DNA of 64,000 bases from KBS-96 sp963722585 (GTDB taxonomy: Bacteria > Acidobacteriota > Terriglobia > Bryobacterales > Bryobacteraceae), in contig CAVRNU010000061.1 of assembly GCA_963722585.1 (NCBI GenBank), forward strand, positions 1 through 64,000. Reading direction: 5' to 3'. Position numbers and translations under genes: made by a program. Numbering within the stretch: position 1 is the stretch's first letter; the number at the start of each line of letters is the position of its first letter. Below, piece by piece: positions 1 through 8,911 of the stretch. The notes under the pieces were generated by a model that made no database searches, was not told the DNA's origin, and saw nothing but the letters and a program-made list of their open reading frames with translations.

Positions 1-21
1 ACTCCCTCTAGCTTCCGCCAA

Positions 22-1290
22 ATGACGGGCAAGTGTTCCCGCGGCTATGCCAAGGACTTCCGGATCTACGAGCACGACAGCCCCAAGACGACCCGCAGGG
101 CACAGTGCACTTGCCCGATCTATGCCGAAGGCAAGATGGAAAACGGGGCGTATGTCACGCCCAAAAGCACTGGGCAAAGAAGTTGGGATCTGGCCCGCGT
201 GGAAATCGCCAAATGGGAAGGTGCCGGCAAGCCGCCAGCGCCGCCTCCTCCGCTGGAGGACGTAGAGTATAAGCTTGTTTCCGTGAGCGATGCGGTGACG
301 GCGTTCTATGCGAACACCCGCGAGAACGGAGCCTCCAAAGATCGTCTGGTGTCGCTCGAACACCTGCTCACGTTGCGGCTCCTTCCCTTCGCCAAAGAAC
401 ACCGTATCGAATATATCCAGGAGATCGACAATGCTCCCGTCTGGCAGGCGTTTCGGCAGTCCTGGCGGAATCTGAATCCGCACAGAAATCGAAGCCGGCG
501 CCAGGACAGGAGAATCTTGAGAAACCACTGAGCGTTTCAACTCGATCGCGCTTCACGACGGACCTGCGCAGCTTCCTCTCCTATTGCGAAAGCTGCGAAT
601 GGTTGTTGGATAACTGGGCCTCGAAGAAGCATAAAATCATTGCTTATACGAAGGTGGAGCCGAAGGAGCCCTTCTCCGACGAGGACCTGTTTTATATCTA
701 CAAAGCTTGGGAATTCGTGACCGATGGCAAGGGCCATGCCAGCAAACGAGTGGGCACGCAGAACGGATTCGAGGCGCTCGTCTTCGCTTGGACTCTGCGC
801 TACACGGGGCTCCGGATCAGCGATGTAACGGCGCTGGACGTTTCGCAATTGGTGTCTTTCGAGCACGCCGGGTTTTCCCACGCGATCTGGTGCCATCCGA
901 GTAAGACCAGAGGGAAAGAAGGGAACTTCGTCCATATTCCGATCCCCGGAAAGAACCAGATGGAAACGGGACATCCCAATCTCGTGGCAGCCGGTTGGCA
1001 GGTGCAGGCTCACACATCGGTCTGGTCGCCTTCAACCGGACAAACCGCCCCATTTTCGGAGTGGCTTTTTCAATAGCGGGAGACGGTGGAACCGCCAGGA
1101 AAAACGGAGGTCGATTGCTGGCTATAGCCAAAATGGCGCGATTACCAGTTGCGCTGGTTTTGGGGGGAGCCGGCTGGTCGGCCAGAAATGAAACAGCCGA
1201 ACTGGCAGCGGCGTTTGCCGGGCAACTCTATTCCGACAGCACCATCGACGTATTGGCGCAGACTATTTGCCGGTCGGCCAGCAGCTGAAC
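22..1290 (+). pseudogene. Tyrosine site-specific integrase, frameshifted and lacking the C-terminal catalytic part
   Basis: The first frame (22-531) holds an N-terminal segment with a Cys-x-Cys-Pro motif (CTCPI) and a helical SAM-like DNA-binding domain ending near EIDNAPVWQAFRQSWRNL. Reading then continues in another frame from about position 485 (FLSYCESCEWLLDNWASKK) through 1076, with the catalytic box I arginine in YTGLRISD. This is a one-base frameshift near 480-490. After about 990 the reading frame breaks up again, and the expected HxxR, His and Tyr motifs were not found. A third frame to 1288 has only weak similarity. Such integrases excise or insert mobile elements; this copy cannot be active. 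It sits beside transposon remnants, so it probably marks an old integrated element. Confidence 0.7.
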
Positions 1291-1396
1291 AGGAGACCAA
1301 GACTGATCATGCCCATTATTTCGGAAGAAGCGCGCAAAGCGCGAATAGAGAAGGCGCTCAGAGCGCTTCAAAAGATTCGGAACGGATACCGCTTCC

Positions 1397-1774
1397 GTGG
1401 CAGGATGTAGACCGGAGTTTCCAGTGATCAAACTGCCCGTTGACGCCGTCCTGCCTGCGGACGCGACTCAGCAGGAAATCGACGAGCTTGAACTCAGGCT
1501 TCAGATGAAACGGGATCTGAAGCAAGACTACACGTTTACCAACGAGCTGCTCTTCGTCGACGAATTGATCACCCGATACAACCGCACCCATGAGGAGATC
1601 GCGCTCGTACTCCGCTGGGCCGCCAGCCGTTCGCCCAAGGAACTGGCAAAAGGAAAAGAACGGGTGTGTCAGTCCGTTCGGATGTTGAGCCTGATTCGAC
1701 AGATCCAGGAACTCGGCGAAGGCAACTGTTGCTGTTCAGTTGGAAATGGAGAAAGCGTTCCCCCATTAAGCTAA
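1397..1774 (+). pseudogene. ParB-like helix-turn-helix fragment, cut by an insertion sequence
   Basis: The predicted protein starts at a GTG and contains a helical stretch (LLFVDELITRYNRTHEEIALVL, then KERVCQSVRMLSLIRQIQEL) that resembles the central helix-turn-helix of ParB/Spo0J-type proteins. The N-terminal ParB nuclease-like fold is missing or unrecognisable. The last about 15 residues are low in similarity and fall in the left end of the IS3-type element, so the gene is probably truncated by that insertion. The family assignment rests on motif resemblance only. It may belong to the same decayed element as the upstream integrase. Confidence 0.35.
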
Positions 1775-1786
1775 TGGAGAGAACGC
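1755..1786 (+). promoter_or_regulatory. Hairpin that buries the transposase ribosome binding site
   Basis: An inverted repeat with arms GCGTTC/GAACGC (outer) and CCATTA/TAATGG (inner) closes directly in front of the IS3 orfA ATG at 1787. The GGAG ribosome binding site lies inside the 3' arm. Hairpins of this type are known in other insertion sequences to block translation from transcripts that enter from outside. That role here is inferred. Confidence 0.5.
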
Positions 1787-2003
1787 ATGAAGAAGCAACG
1801 GAAGCAATACGCGCCGGAAGAGAAGGTCGCCATTCTGAGGCGGCACTTGCTGGAGAAGGAGCCCATGTCGAAGTTGTGCGATGAAGTGGGACTCCAGCCG
1901 ACGGTCTTCTACGGCTGGCAGAAGGAATTCTTCGAGAACGGGGCTGCTGGCCGAGCTGATGGCGGAGCACGTCGCGCTAAAAAAAGACATTAGGGAACTC
2001 TGA
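1787..2003 (+). pseudogene. IS3-family transposase OrfA with an internal deletion
   Basis: The N-terminus (MKKQRKQYAPEEKVAILRRH) and a helix-turn-helix (SKLCDEVGLQPTVFYGWQKE) are typical of OrfA of this IS3 group, which binds the element ends. After FFENGA the frame changes: the usual C-terminal tail LLAELMAEHVALKKDIREL is readable in another frame from 1944 to the TGA at 2001-2003. About 25-30 residues that normally lie between these parts appear to be missing, so a deletion of a non-multiple of three has shifted the frame. In the present sequence translation from 1787 stops at 1993. Confidence 0.65.
1979..1985 (+). other. A7 slippery run at the orfA/orfB junction
   Basis: Seven adenines follow the GCGCT codons in the orfA tail. 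A minus-one slip here would move from the tail frame into the frame of orfB, the classical way IS3 elements make the OrfAB fusion transposase. In this copy a TAG (1991-1993) lies three codons after the slip, so the fusion could not be made. Confidence 0.4.
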
Positions 2004-2020
2004 CCGGGAGCTGGGTCTCG

Positions 2021-2936
2021 CACGATACGCGGGATCAGATCGTGGATTTCGTCCGGCGCTGGTCGGAGAAGACCGATCGGCGCCGGGCGGTTCATTGGGT
2101 GGCTCGACATCACTGCCAGTAAGTTCTACGACTGGCGGGAACGCTATGGGAAGGTGAACGAGCACAACGGCTGGGTTCCCCGCGACTTCTGGCTGGAGGA
2201 TTGGGAGAAGCAAGCCATCATCGGCTTTCATCTGAAGAACCCGCTGAAGGGCTACCGCCGGCTGACGTTCATGATGCTCGACGCAGACATCGTGGCGGTG
2301 AGTCCGACCAGCGTATGGCGCGTGTTGGGGCAGGCGGGACTATTGTCGAAGTGGAACAGCAAGCCCTCGAAGAAGGGCACGGGCTTTGAGCAGCCGCTGG
2401 CAGCACATCAGCACTGGCATATCGACGTGTCGTACATCAACATCAGCGGGACGTTCTACTACCTGTGCAGCATTCTGGACGGCTGCAGTCGCTACATCGT
2501 GAACTGGGATCTGCGGGAGTCGATGACCGAGGCGGACATCGAGATCATCTTGGAGCGCGCCAAGGAACTTCACCCGGAGGCGAAGCCCCGGATCATCTCC
2601 GACAACGGGCCGCAGTTCATTGCCAAAGACTTCAAGGAATTCATTCGGGTCTCGGGCATGACCCACGTCAGAACTTCGCCCTACTATCCGCAATCGAACG
2701 GAAAAATCGAACGTTGGCACAAATCGCTAAAAAGAGTGCATCCGGCCGGGAACGCCGCTATCGCTGGAGGATGCGCGGCGGCTGGTGGAGGCCTACGTGG
2801 AGCATTACAATGATGTCCGCCTGAACAGTGCCATTGGCTACATCACGCCGAAGGACATGCTCGCCGGGCGTCAGCAGGAGATCCATGCTGAGCGAGATCG
2901 GAAGGTGGAGGAGGCACGAAAACAGCGGCGCTGTGA
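2021..2936 (+). pseudogene. IS3-family transposase OrfB, DDE integrase core, frameshifted
   Basis: The integrase core is clear: first Asp in HIDVSYINISG, second Asp in IISDNGPQF, and Glu in SNGKIERWHKSLK, the DDE triad of the rve domain. Reading starts in one frame (DQIVDFVRRWSEKTDRR), shifts near 2085 into the frame of DITASKFYDWRERYGK, and shifts again at the A5 run 2729-2733. There one extra A moves translation out of frame. Removing it restores ECIRPGTPLSLEDARRLVEA followed by HYNDVRLNSAIGYITPKDML. Two frameshifts make the enzyme non-functional. Confidence 0.75.
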
Positions 2937-2939
2937 CGC

Positions 2940-3107
2940 AATTACTTGCAGGGTTACCTCGGCGGCCGGGTTAACGCCCTGCTGTCAGCCTGCGGCCAAA
3001 ACCTCCGGAAACTGCTCAACTGGATAGCGGCCAAGCCGCTCCAGCCTTCTTTCGCCCTTCTCCAACTGCTTTGTCTCATTTCATGGGATCGCTTCGAAAC
3101 CACTTAA
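2940..3107 (+). pseudogene. C-terminal remnant of an IS5-type transposase
   Basis: A short open stretch reads NYLQGYLGGRVNALLSACGQ then NLRKLLNWIAAKPLQPSF and ends at a TAA at 3105-3107. This pattern (RN-L-G-GD-N--LAA-G-N-RKLL) is the familiar C-terminal end of IS5-group DDE transposases. It is fused to the tail of the IS3 orfB without spacer, so one element has been cut by the other or by a deletion. No N-terminal part is present. Confidence 0.55.
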
Positions 3108-3178
3108 ACAGAGTTTTTCAGGGACGACCAATAAGTGAATGAGCCATTGGAGTTGCGACTTCGGGCGCTGCCCTAATA

Positions 3179-5761
3179 TCACCCCACTCGCGCCACAATC
3201 AGGGTCATATCGTCATACTGCAGCGCCCCGGCCACAAAAACATCCGCCGACTTCACGACATGTTCCAGTATCGCCTTCGCCGGTGCAGCCTGCATCGCCC
3301 GCACGGCGTCGATTAGTCGCTCCTCCCCCCACTCATCATCCGCCTGATTCATCGCCTCGCTGATGCCATCCGTAAATGCCACCAGCAAATCGCCGCGTTC
3401 GAGCCTCACCTGTCCCGCCTCCCACGAACCTACCCGCATCAGCCCGACAACACAGCCTCCCGCTTCTAGCCGCACAACCTCGCCGTCCGCGCGAATCACC
3501 ATCGGCGCATTATGCCCGGCATTCACATACCGCAGAACACGCGATGCGGAATCGTACGTCCCCAGGAAGAACGTCGCGTAACGATTCTGCGCAGAGCTCT
3601 CAAACACCAGCCGATTCAGGTTCGCCATTACGACGGTCAGATCGGTCTCATGATCGATTGCCTGACCGCGCAGAAACGCGCGCAGAGTCGCCATCAGCAG
3701 TGCCGCCGGAATGCCCTTGCCCGAGACATCGCCAATCGCAATTCCGAGTCCTTCATTGGGTATCGGAATGAAGTCGTAGTAATCACCACCCACGCCCAGC
3801 GCGGGCCGGCACGCGCCCGCATAATCGAGTCCCGGGATCGCCGGAAACTCCTGCGGGAACAGCCGCTTCTGCACTTCGCGCCCCAGCTCCAGTTCGCGAT
3901 TCTGTTTCTCCCGCGCCCGCGCTTCCTCCTTGATCGCCTCCGTCAACCGTCCGTTCTCGAGCGCGAGGCCAGTCTGCGCCGCCACCAAATTCAGCAGCCG
4001 CAGGTCGGTAGGCGAAAACGGCTCCTCCGATTGTTTCGGCCCAAGGCTCATGATGCCCAGCACTTTATCCTTGAGCGACAGCGGAAGCAGCAACTCCGGT
4101 TTCAGCTCTTCGAGCGCGGCCCGTTCCTCACGATCTGTCAACTGCACCCACGAATCGGCATCTTCAAACTCCACCCGCGTATGCTGTGTCTGCCCCAGCC
4201 GCCGCAGAGTCAGGCTCTGCTCGTTAAAAGTGCCACTGGGAGGCGCTCCATAACCCAACGCATACGCCGGCCGGAACGCGCCATTCCCATTCAGAAAAAT
4301 CGCGATGCGTGGCACATGCAGCGCCTGTGCCACACGGCTAGCCACTGTCTCCAGCAGCGGCCCTGTCTCTACCATCGTCCGCACCCTCGCCGCGAGATCG
4401 GCCAGGATCCGATCCGCCTCATAGGCCTCGCGAAAGAAGCGGCGGTCGATCCAGCGGCGCAGCCGGTCGGCGAATGCGCCGAGTCCCACCAGTAGCGCGA
4501 ACCCAACCGCAATCAGCCCGACCCGCATCGCAACGCTCATGTTGGCGCCGATCGTCGCGACCAGCACGATAATCCCGGCGCTAATCGCAATCTGCAGAAT
4601 GCGGATTCCGCTCGTCGCCAGCAGATACTGCAGCCCCTGGCGCAGCACAACCCGCACATCCATCGCGCGATGCACCACAATTACGTAAGCCATCGTCAGG
4701 GGGAACACAAGCAGCGCCGCGATCGAAAGCAGTGCCGGCCAGCCGCGAAACTGCGTGTGGTGAATCGCCACCCACGTCAGCGTTATAAGAAACGGCAGCA
4801 GCCCAACGGCGGCGCCTGTATCCAGCAGCAGGAAGCGCCGGCGCGCATCGCTTGTGGTCGCGGCCAGCGTTTTGTACCCGAGTATCACGAAGAACAGCCC
4901 AATCAAACCGAGTTCGACATCCGTGCCGGCAGGGACCACCACGATGGGCCAGAGTTGCGCAGCTATATCGTGATGGTGCGCCAGCAGGACTCCTACAACC
5001 CCTGACAGCCCGGCCCACACAAGCATCGGCCCTATCACAATCCATTTGATCCACGGGAATTTTCGATCGAAAGCCAGCCTTTCCGGGAAGATGATCCCGA
5101 AGTACACGAGCGCCAGAGGCCCCAGCCGGATAAACACGGCGCTCAGTCCAGTCAGAAACGGCTGCAGCACATCCTCATTGCCGTAGGTAGTGCGATTGTC
5201 CAGGATCAGGTTGGAGACGCTCAGCATGAGGACCAGCAGGGTCCATGCCGCACGATCGCCCACCCGAACCGCCGCTACCCAGAATCCGAGCGCGAGACAA
5301 AACAGCGGCGTCAGGATGCTGAAAAGAATCGTGACCACGTACGCCGCCGAGCCCGGTGTATAGCCTACGTACGTAAATCGCCGTAGTGGAACCGAGATGT
5401 CTTTCTCAATCGAGTCCGCGGCGTCTGTACGCTTCACATGCAGCAGCAGGTGATCGCCGGTCCGCGCGCGCCGTACCGGACCGACGATGTCCGTCGCTCC
5501 CTGAACCGGACGCCCGTTGACGCCGACGACGACATCGCCCTTGCGAAGGCCTGCCCGTTCCGCCTCGGTTCCCAGTTGGTTCACTTTGAATGTCTGCGTA
5601 TCGAGATAAAAGTCTTCAGCCACATACTGTTCGCCATGCAGCATGTTGTCGAATCGGTCCCACGCGCTACGCAGGGAGTTTGTCACAGACACGACGAACA
5701 GAGCCGCCAATAACAGGCTGGCCAGGCGATGGTACCGAAAATCCAATCGCGCGGCGGGCAT
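3179..5761 (-). CDS. Membrane PDZ-GAF-PP2C (SpoIIE/RsbU-type) serine phosphatase
   Basis: The 860-residue protein has an N-terminal membrane segment (about 12-28), a PDZ domain (about 50-115, with GLRKGDVVVGVNGRPV), a multi-helix membrane region (about 130-430), a GAF domain (about 470-600) and a C-terminal PP2C/SpoIIE phosphatase domain (about 640-858). The phosphatase has the metal-binding aspartates in GVGGDYYDF, IGDVSGKGIPAALLMA and FTDGISEA. Such proteins dephosphorylate anti-anti-sigma factors or similar partners in response to signals sensed by the GAF or membrane part. No partner kinase or STAS gene lies nearby. It is flanked by the IS remnants and a toxin-like fragment and appears intact. 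Confidence 0.85.
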   Translation of the reverse strand: MPAARLDFRYHRLASLLLAALFVVSVTNSLRSAWDRFDNMLHGEQYVAEDFYLDTQTFKVNQLGTEAERAGLRKGDVVVGVNGRPVQGATDIVGPVRRARTGDHLLLHVKRTDAADSIEKDISVPLRRFTYVGYTPGSAAYVVTILFSILTPLFCLALGFWVAAVRVGDRAAWTLLVLMLSVSNLILDNRTTYGNEDVLQPFLTGLSAVFIRLGPLALVYFGIIFPERLAFDRKFPWIKWIVIGPMLVWAGLSGVVGVLLAHHHDIAAQLWPIVVVPAGTDVELGLIGLFFVILGYKTLAATTSDARRRFLLLDTGAAVGLLPFLITLTWVAIHHTQFRGWPALLSIAALLVFPLTMAYVIVVHRAMDVRVVLRQGLQYLLATSGIRILQIAISAGIIVLVATIGANMSVAMRVGLIAVGFALLVGLGAFADRLRRWIDRRFFREAYEADRILADLAARVRTMVETGPLLETVASRVAQALHVPRIAIFLNGNGAFRPAYALGYGAPPSGTFNEQSLTLRRLGQTQHTRVEFEDADSWVQLTDREERAALEELKPELLLPLSLKDKVLGIMSLGPKQSEEPFSPTDLRLLNLVAAQTGLALENGRLTEAIKEEARAREKQNRELELGREVQKRLFPQEFPAIPGLDYAGACRPALGVGGDYYDFIPIPNEGLGIAIGDVSGKGIPAALLMATLRAFLRGQAIDHETDLTVVMANLNRLVFESSAQNRYATFFLGTYDSASRVLRYVNAGHNAPMVIRADGEVVRLEAGGCVVGLMRVGSWEAGQVRLERGDLLVAFTDGISEAMNQADDEWGEERLIDAVRAMQAAPAKAILEHVVKSADVFVAGALQYDDMTLIVARVG

Positions 5762-5915
5762 TGCGCCATTTTATCGATATTCCCAACTGAGTGGAGACGC
5801 GACTTCCGTCGAGTTTAGACGATGCCCACGTGAGGGAAAGCTCACCTGTCTCTATGTTCCGAACAGCCTCGGAGACTCATCGTGTTGGCGTACGCGTCGT
5901 CGCGTGCGACAGTCT

Positions 5916-6230
5916 GAATCATTACATCGTCGTCGGGAACCTGCGATCGACTTCTTTTCAGCGGCAGAAGCCAAATTGGAAGGTATATCCGATACCGAGG
6001 TACTTGCGTGTGTGGCGAGCGACGGCTGCATTCTGGTTACCCACGATGTGCACACGATGCCCAAGCACTTCAGCGATTTTTTGCTGGGTGGCGGAACAAG
6101 TCCCGGTGTCTTGCTCGTCAGGCAGCGGGTACCCATACCAAACGTAGCAGAAGCTCTTATCCTCATCTGGTCGGCTTCCGATGCAATTGAATGGGAGGCA
6201 GGTCAGTTCAAGTCCTCTCATTCCTACTAA
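5916..6230 (+). pseudogene. DUF5615-type PIN-like protein, N-terminus degraded
   Basis: The readable part starts near RREPAIDFFSAAEAKLEGIS and runs through DTEVLACVASDGCILVTHDV to the stop at 6230, matching the C-terminal two thirds of PIN-like DUF5615 proteins, which are toxin-like and usually follow a small DUF433 antitoxin. No start codon or conserved N-terminal acidic motif is present in this frame; the only upstream ATG in frame (5643) lies inside the phosphatase gene on the other strand. No antitoxin was seen upstream. Likely a dead remnant. Confidence 0.5.
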
Positions 6231-6387
6231 CGAAAACAAAGGATTTGGCTGCTGCCTACCGCGGCCCTCGTGGGCTGAACTGCCGGAGTGGTTCCGCAAG
6301 GCATTGCCCGGAGACGTCGTCTGCGCCGGCGATGTTCCCGGCCCCTTATGCAACCGATTGTAATAATCCCATAGCGATTTCCGGCCA

Positions 6388-6417
6388 GTAGCCACTTACA
6401 GGTGGTTACATTATAAT
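6388..6417 (+). promoter_or_regulatory. Palindromic operator and -10 box of the vapBC-like operon
   Basis: A 22-bp imperfect palindrome with arms GTAGCCAC (6388-6395) and GTGGTTAC (6402-6409), 7 of 8 positions complementary, is followed at once by a perfect TATAAT (6412-6417). A -35-like TAGCCA lies 17 bp upstream of it inside the palindrome. The antitoxin ATG is at 6430, so the transcript would be almost leaderless. Placement over the -35 region fits autorepression by the antitoxin-toxin complex, as known for Phd/VapB families. Confidence 0.55.
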
Positions 6418-6429
6418 AAAAATTGTGCC

Positions 6430-6675
6430 ATGGAAATAGGGATCAAGGCCGCCAAGATGGACTTGTCCCGGCTGGTCAAGGCTGCGGTAAGCGGCGAGAC
6501 AGTGGTCATCACCGATCGCGGCAAGCCGCTCGTGCGATTGGTGCCGGAAGTTCCAAAGCCAAAAGAGCCCAAGCGGGGATATGGTTCGCTCAAGGGTGTC
6601 CTCAATCTGCCGCCTGGCTGGGACTCGCCGGAAGCGGACAAGGAAATCATGGATATGTTCGAGGGCCTGAAGTAG
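6430..6675 (+). CDS. Phd/YefM-type antitoxin (VapB-like)
   Basis: The 81-residue protein has the Phd/YefM N-terminal fold: MEIGIKAAKMDLSRLVKAAV, then GETVVITDRGKPLVRLVP. This part dimerises and binds the operator. The C-terminal tail (about 45-81, Pro- and Glu-rich) would wrap the toxin. It precedes the PIN toxin by one base between its TAG and the toxin GTG, so the pair is translationally coupled. The AT-rich promoter and palindrome upstream suggest autoregulation. Confidence 0.85.
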   Translation: MEIGIKAAKMDLSRLVKAAVSGETVVITDRGKPLVRLVPEVPKPKEPKRGYGSLKGVLNLPPGWDSPEADKEIMDMFEGLK

Positions 6676-6676
6676 A

Positions 6677-7063
6677 GTGCGTCTCCTGCTCGATACGAAT
6701 GCGTTCATCCGCATGCTCGATGGGAGTTTGCCTCGCAAGATCGAGCGCCGCGTCTTGAAGCCCGGCGTCGAGCTTCTGCTAAGCATTGCCACACCATGGG
6801 AAATTGCAATCAAGCGTTCACTCCATCAGGCCGGCCTTACCAGCAAGCTCGTCGAATCGAAGATCGTCGAGATGGGCTTTCGGGTCCTGTCCATCACATT
6901 GGAGCATACGAGTGCACTTTATGACCTTCCGTTGCACCACAGGGAACCGTTCGATCGCATCATCATCGTTCAGGCGCTGATTGAGAATTGCCCGTTAGTA
7001 TCGAGCGATCGGCGCTTTCCGATGTACGCTGGCGCGGGCCTGAAGGTGCTCTGGGACGATTAG
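6677..7063 (+). CDS. PIN-domain ribonuclease toxin (VapC-like)
   Basis: This 128-residue protein starts at a GTG immediately after the antitoxin stop. It carries the PIN-domain acidic residues: Asp in LLLDTNAFIRML, Glu in ATPWEIAIK, Asp in REPFDRIIIVQAL and Asp in SSDRRF. The LPLHHREPFDRIIIVQA block is typical of the Sll0205-like VapC subgroup. These toxins cleave tRNA or rRNA when the antitoxin is degraded. It is full length with all acidic residues present, so the module looks functional. Confidence 0.87.
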   Translation: MRLLLDTNAFIRMLDGSLPRKIERRVLKPGVELLLSIATPWEIAIKRSLHQAGLTSKLVESKIVEMGFRVLSITLEHTSALYDLPLHHREPFDRIIIVQALIENCPLVSSDRRFPMYAGAGLKVLWDD

Positions 7064-7253
7064 CATTTCTATTTCGCGCTTACGTAGCTGCTGCGATCAT
7101 AATCGAACCTGCCCGTACAAAAGTGCCGGCGATGCTCCACATGCCTACGTCTGCGACCATCGGCTGATAAGGCCTCGCGCCCGTTGGTTTTCACCCATCG
7201 GTTGCCAATTCAAGCAAAATCAGGAGCTGTTTCCGGTGCTAAACTAAGGGGCA

Positions 7254-8846
7254 ATGAGTTCGCTTTCGCCGCGCTTGCACCTGGGAGTCCAGCAAAAGCA
7301 GATTCTTACTCCTGGCCTCGTCCAGATGGTCACCGTGCTCCAGCTCAACCGGCTGGAGCTGAAAGACATGATCGTCAACGAGATTGCGGAAAACCCCGTT
7401 CTTGAAGAGGCGACAGAAGCCGGCGAGGAACTGACTCCCGAAGAAATACAGAACGTGCTCGAGCGAGAGCTTCGGGCCGAACCGGCCGATCAAGCGATTC
7501 TCGAAAACGTCGACCGGGAGGCGCAGGTCGCCGACACGTTTGAAAGCGATAGTGCGGGTGAAAGCGATATTGCCGTTGGCGAGCCAGGCGCGGACGAGGC
7601 AGTCGTCAGCTCGGCAGCGGCGCCCGCCGCCGAGGAACCGGGAAAGACCGAAACCGATCCATTCGAAGAGATCGACTTTGGCTCTTTCTTTGACGATTAC
7701 TTGGATCCAGGATTCAAAAGCCCGGCGGGCGAGTCGTTCGAGAAGCCGTCGTTTGAGACTTTTCTCTCTTCGCCAGTCACGCTGGCGGACCATCTGCAAA
7801 GCCAGCTTGCCGTGCTCGTGCTTCCCGACCGGGTGCGCGAAGCCGCCAACGCGATTGTCGGCAACCTCGAGGAAAGCGGCTATCTCACCACTCCCCTCGA
7901 GGAAGTCGCGATTTCGGAGGGACTGGCCATCGAGGACATGAATGCCGGATTGAAAGCGGTTCAATCGCTGGACCCTACTGGCGTGGGCGCATCCACGCTT
8001 CGGGAATGCCTTCTGCTTCAGCTCGAAGCGCGCGGGGCTTGCGGCGGCGTCGCCTGGAAGATCGTACACGATCATCTGAAGTTGCTCGAGACCCGCCAGT
8101 ATCAGCAGCTTGCCAAAGTTCTAGGCCGTCCGCTCGAACATATTCAGATTGCCGTTTATGTCATCCGGCATCTCGATCCGGCGCCCGGCTTGCGATTCGC
8201 GAGTTCGGGCGCCAGACAAGTCGAGCCCGACGTCTCCATCGAAAAAGATGGCGATGATTATCTGATTACTTTGAACGAGGATGACATTCCCCAATTGCGG
8301 CTCAACGGCGATTACAAGCGCATGCTCGATCGCGACCAGGAACCGAGCAAAGATGTCCGCAACTACGTGAAAGAGCGCTACGCCTCGGCACTGCAGCTCA
8401 TTAAGAATATCGAGCAGCGGAAGCAGACGATTGTTCGTGTTTGCCAGTGCATTATCCGGAGGCAGAGAGATTTCCTGGAACTGGGCATCGATCAGTTGAA
8501 GCCAATGATGATCAAGGAAGTGGCCGAAGAAATCGGCGTCCATCCGTCCACGGTCAGCCGCGCGGTGTCGAACAAATACGTTCACACGCCTCAAGGCGTG
8601 TTCGAACTTAGATATTTCTTTTCGGAAGCCGTTCAGGGGCCATCGGGCAGCGCCACTCCCCTCCTTATCTTGAAGCGGCGGGTGAAAAAGATGATTGAAG
8701 AAGAAGATCACAAGCATCCTTTGAGGGACGAGCAGATCACGGCACGTCTGCAGGCTGAAGGAATTCAGGTAACGCGCCGAACGGTAGCCAAATACCGCGA
8801 GGACATGAAAATACCGTCCTCGCACCAGCGCCGAGTCCACGAGTAA
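7254..8846 (+). CDS. rpoN: RNA polymerase sigma-54 factor
   Basis: A 530-residue protein with the complete sigma-54 layout: region I (residues 1-50, LGVQQKQILTPGLVQMVTVL, Gln- and Leu-rich, contacts activators), an acidic region II (about 60-170), the core-binding domain (about 175-330), the -12 binding helix-turn-helix (KEVAEEIGVHPSTVSRAVSN) and the RpoN box RRTVAKYRE (508-516) for the -24 element. The start ATG has an AAGGGG ribosome binding site at 7246-7250. It is followed by hpf, a neighbour of rpoN in very many bacteria. Intact; transcription from sigma-54 promoters needs AAA+ activators, none of which lie in this window. Confidence 0.97.
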   Translation: MSSLSPRLHLGVQQKQILTPGLVQMVTVLQLNRLELKDMIVNEIAENPVLEEATEAGEELTPEEIQNVLERELRAEPADQAILENVDREAQVADTFESDSAGESDIAVGEPGADEAVVSSAAAPAAEEPGKTETDPFEEIDFGSFFDDYLDPGFKSPAGESFEKPSFETFLSSPVTLADHLQSQLAVLVLPDRVREAANAIVGNLEESGYLTTPLEEVAISEGLAIEDMNAGLKAVQSLDPTGVGASTLRECLLLQLEARGACGGVAWKIVHDHLKLLETRQYQQLAKVLGRPLEHIQIAVYVIRHLDPAPGLRFASSGARQVEPDVSIEKDGDDYLITLNEDDIPQLRLNGDYKRMLDRDQEPSKDVRNYVKERYASALQLIKNIEQRKQTIVRVCQCIIRRQRDFLELGIDQLKPMMIKEVAEEIGVHPSTVSRAVSNKYVHTPQGVFELRYFFSEAVQGPSGSATPLLILKRRVKKMIEEEDHKHPLRDEQITARLQAEGIQVTRRTVAKYREDMKIPSSHQRRVHE

Positions 8847-8911
8847 CAAGTTTCATAGTCAAACTGTCCGCGAGCCGCGGTTGTTTCACGGTTCGCTGTC
8901 TGGAGGGAAAG

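Larger units (their letters stand above)
1728..2936 (+). mobile_element. IS3-family insertion sequence, degenerate, right end lost
   Basis: An orfA/orfB pair of IS3 type is present: a short helix-turn-helix ORF followed by a DDE integrase-core ORF. The left end is placed near 1728 from where the upstream ParB-like similarity stops. The right side runs straight into an IS5-type transposase tail at about 2930, so no right terminal repeat is left. Several indels make it inactive. Exact ends are estimates. Confidence 0.6.

Noticed and set aside
1..3107. The idea of an intact integrative element with att sites
   Set aside because: Integrase, ParB-like and transposase genes are all broken, and no direct repeat ends could be found within the window.
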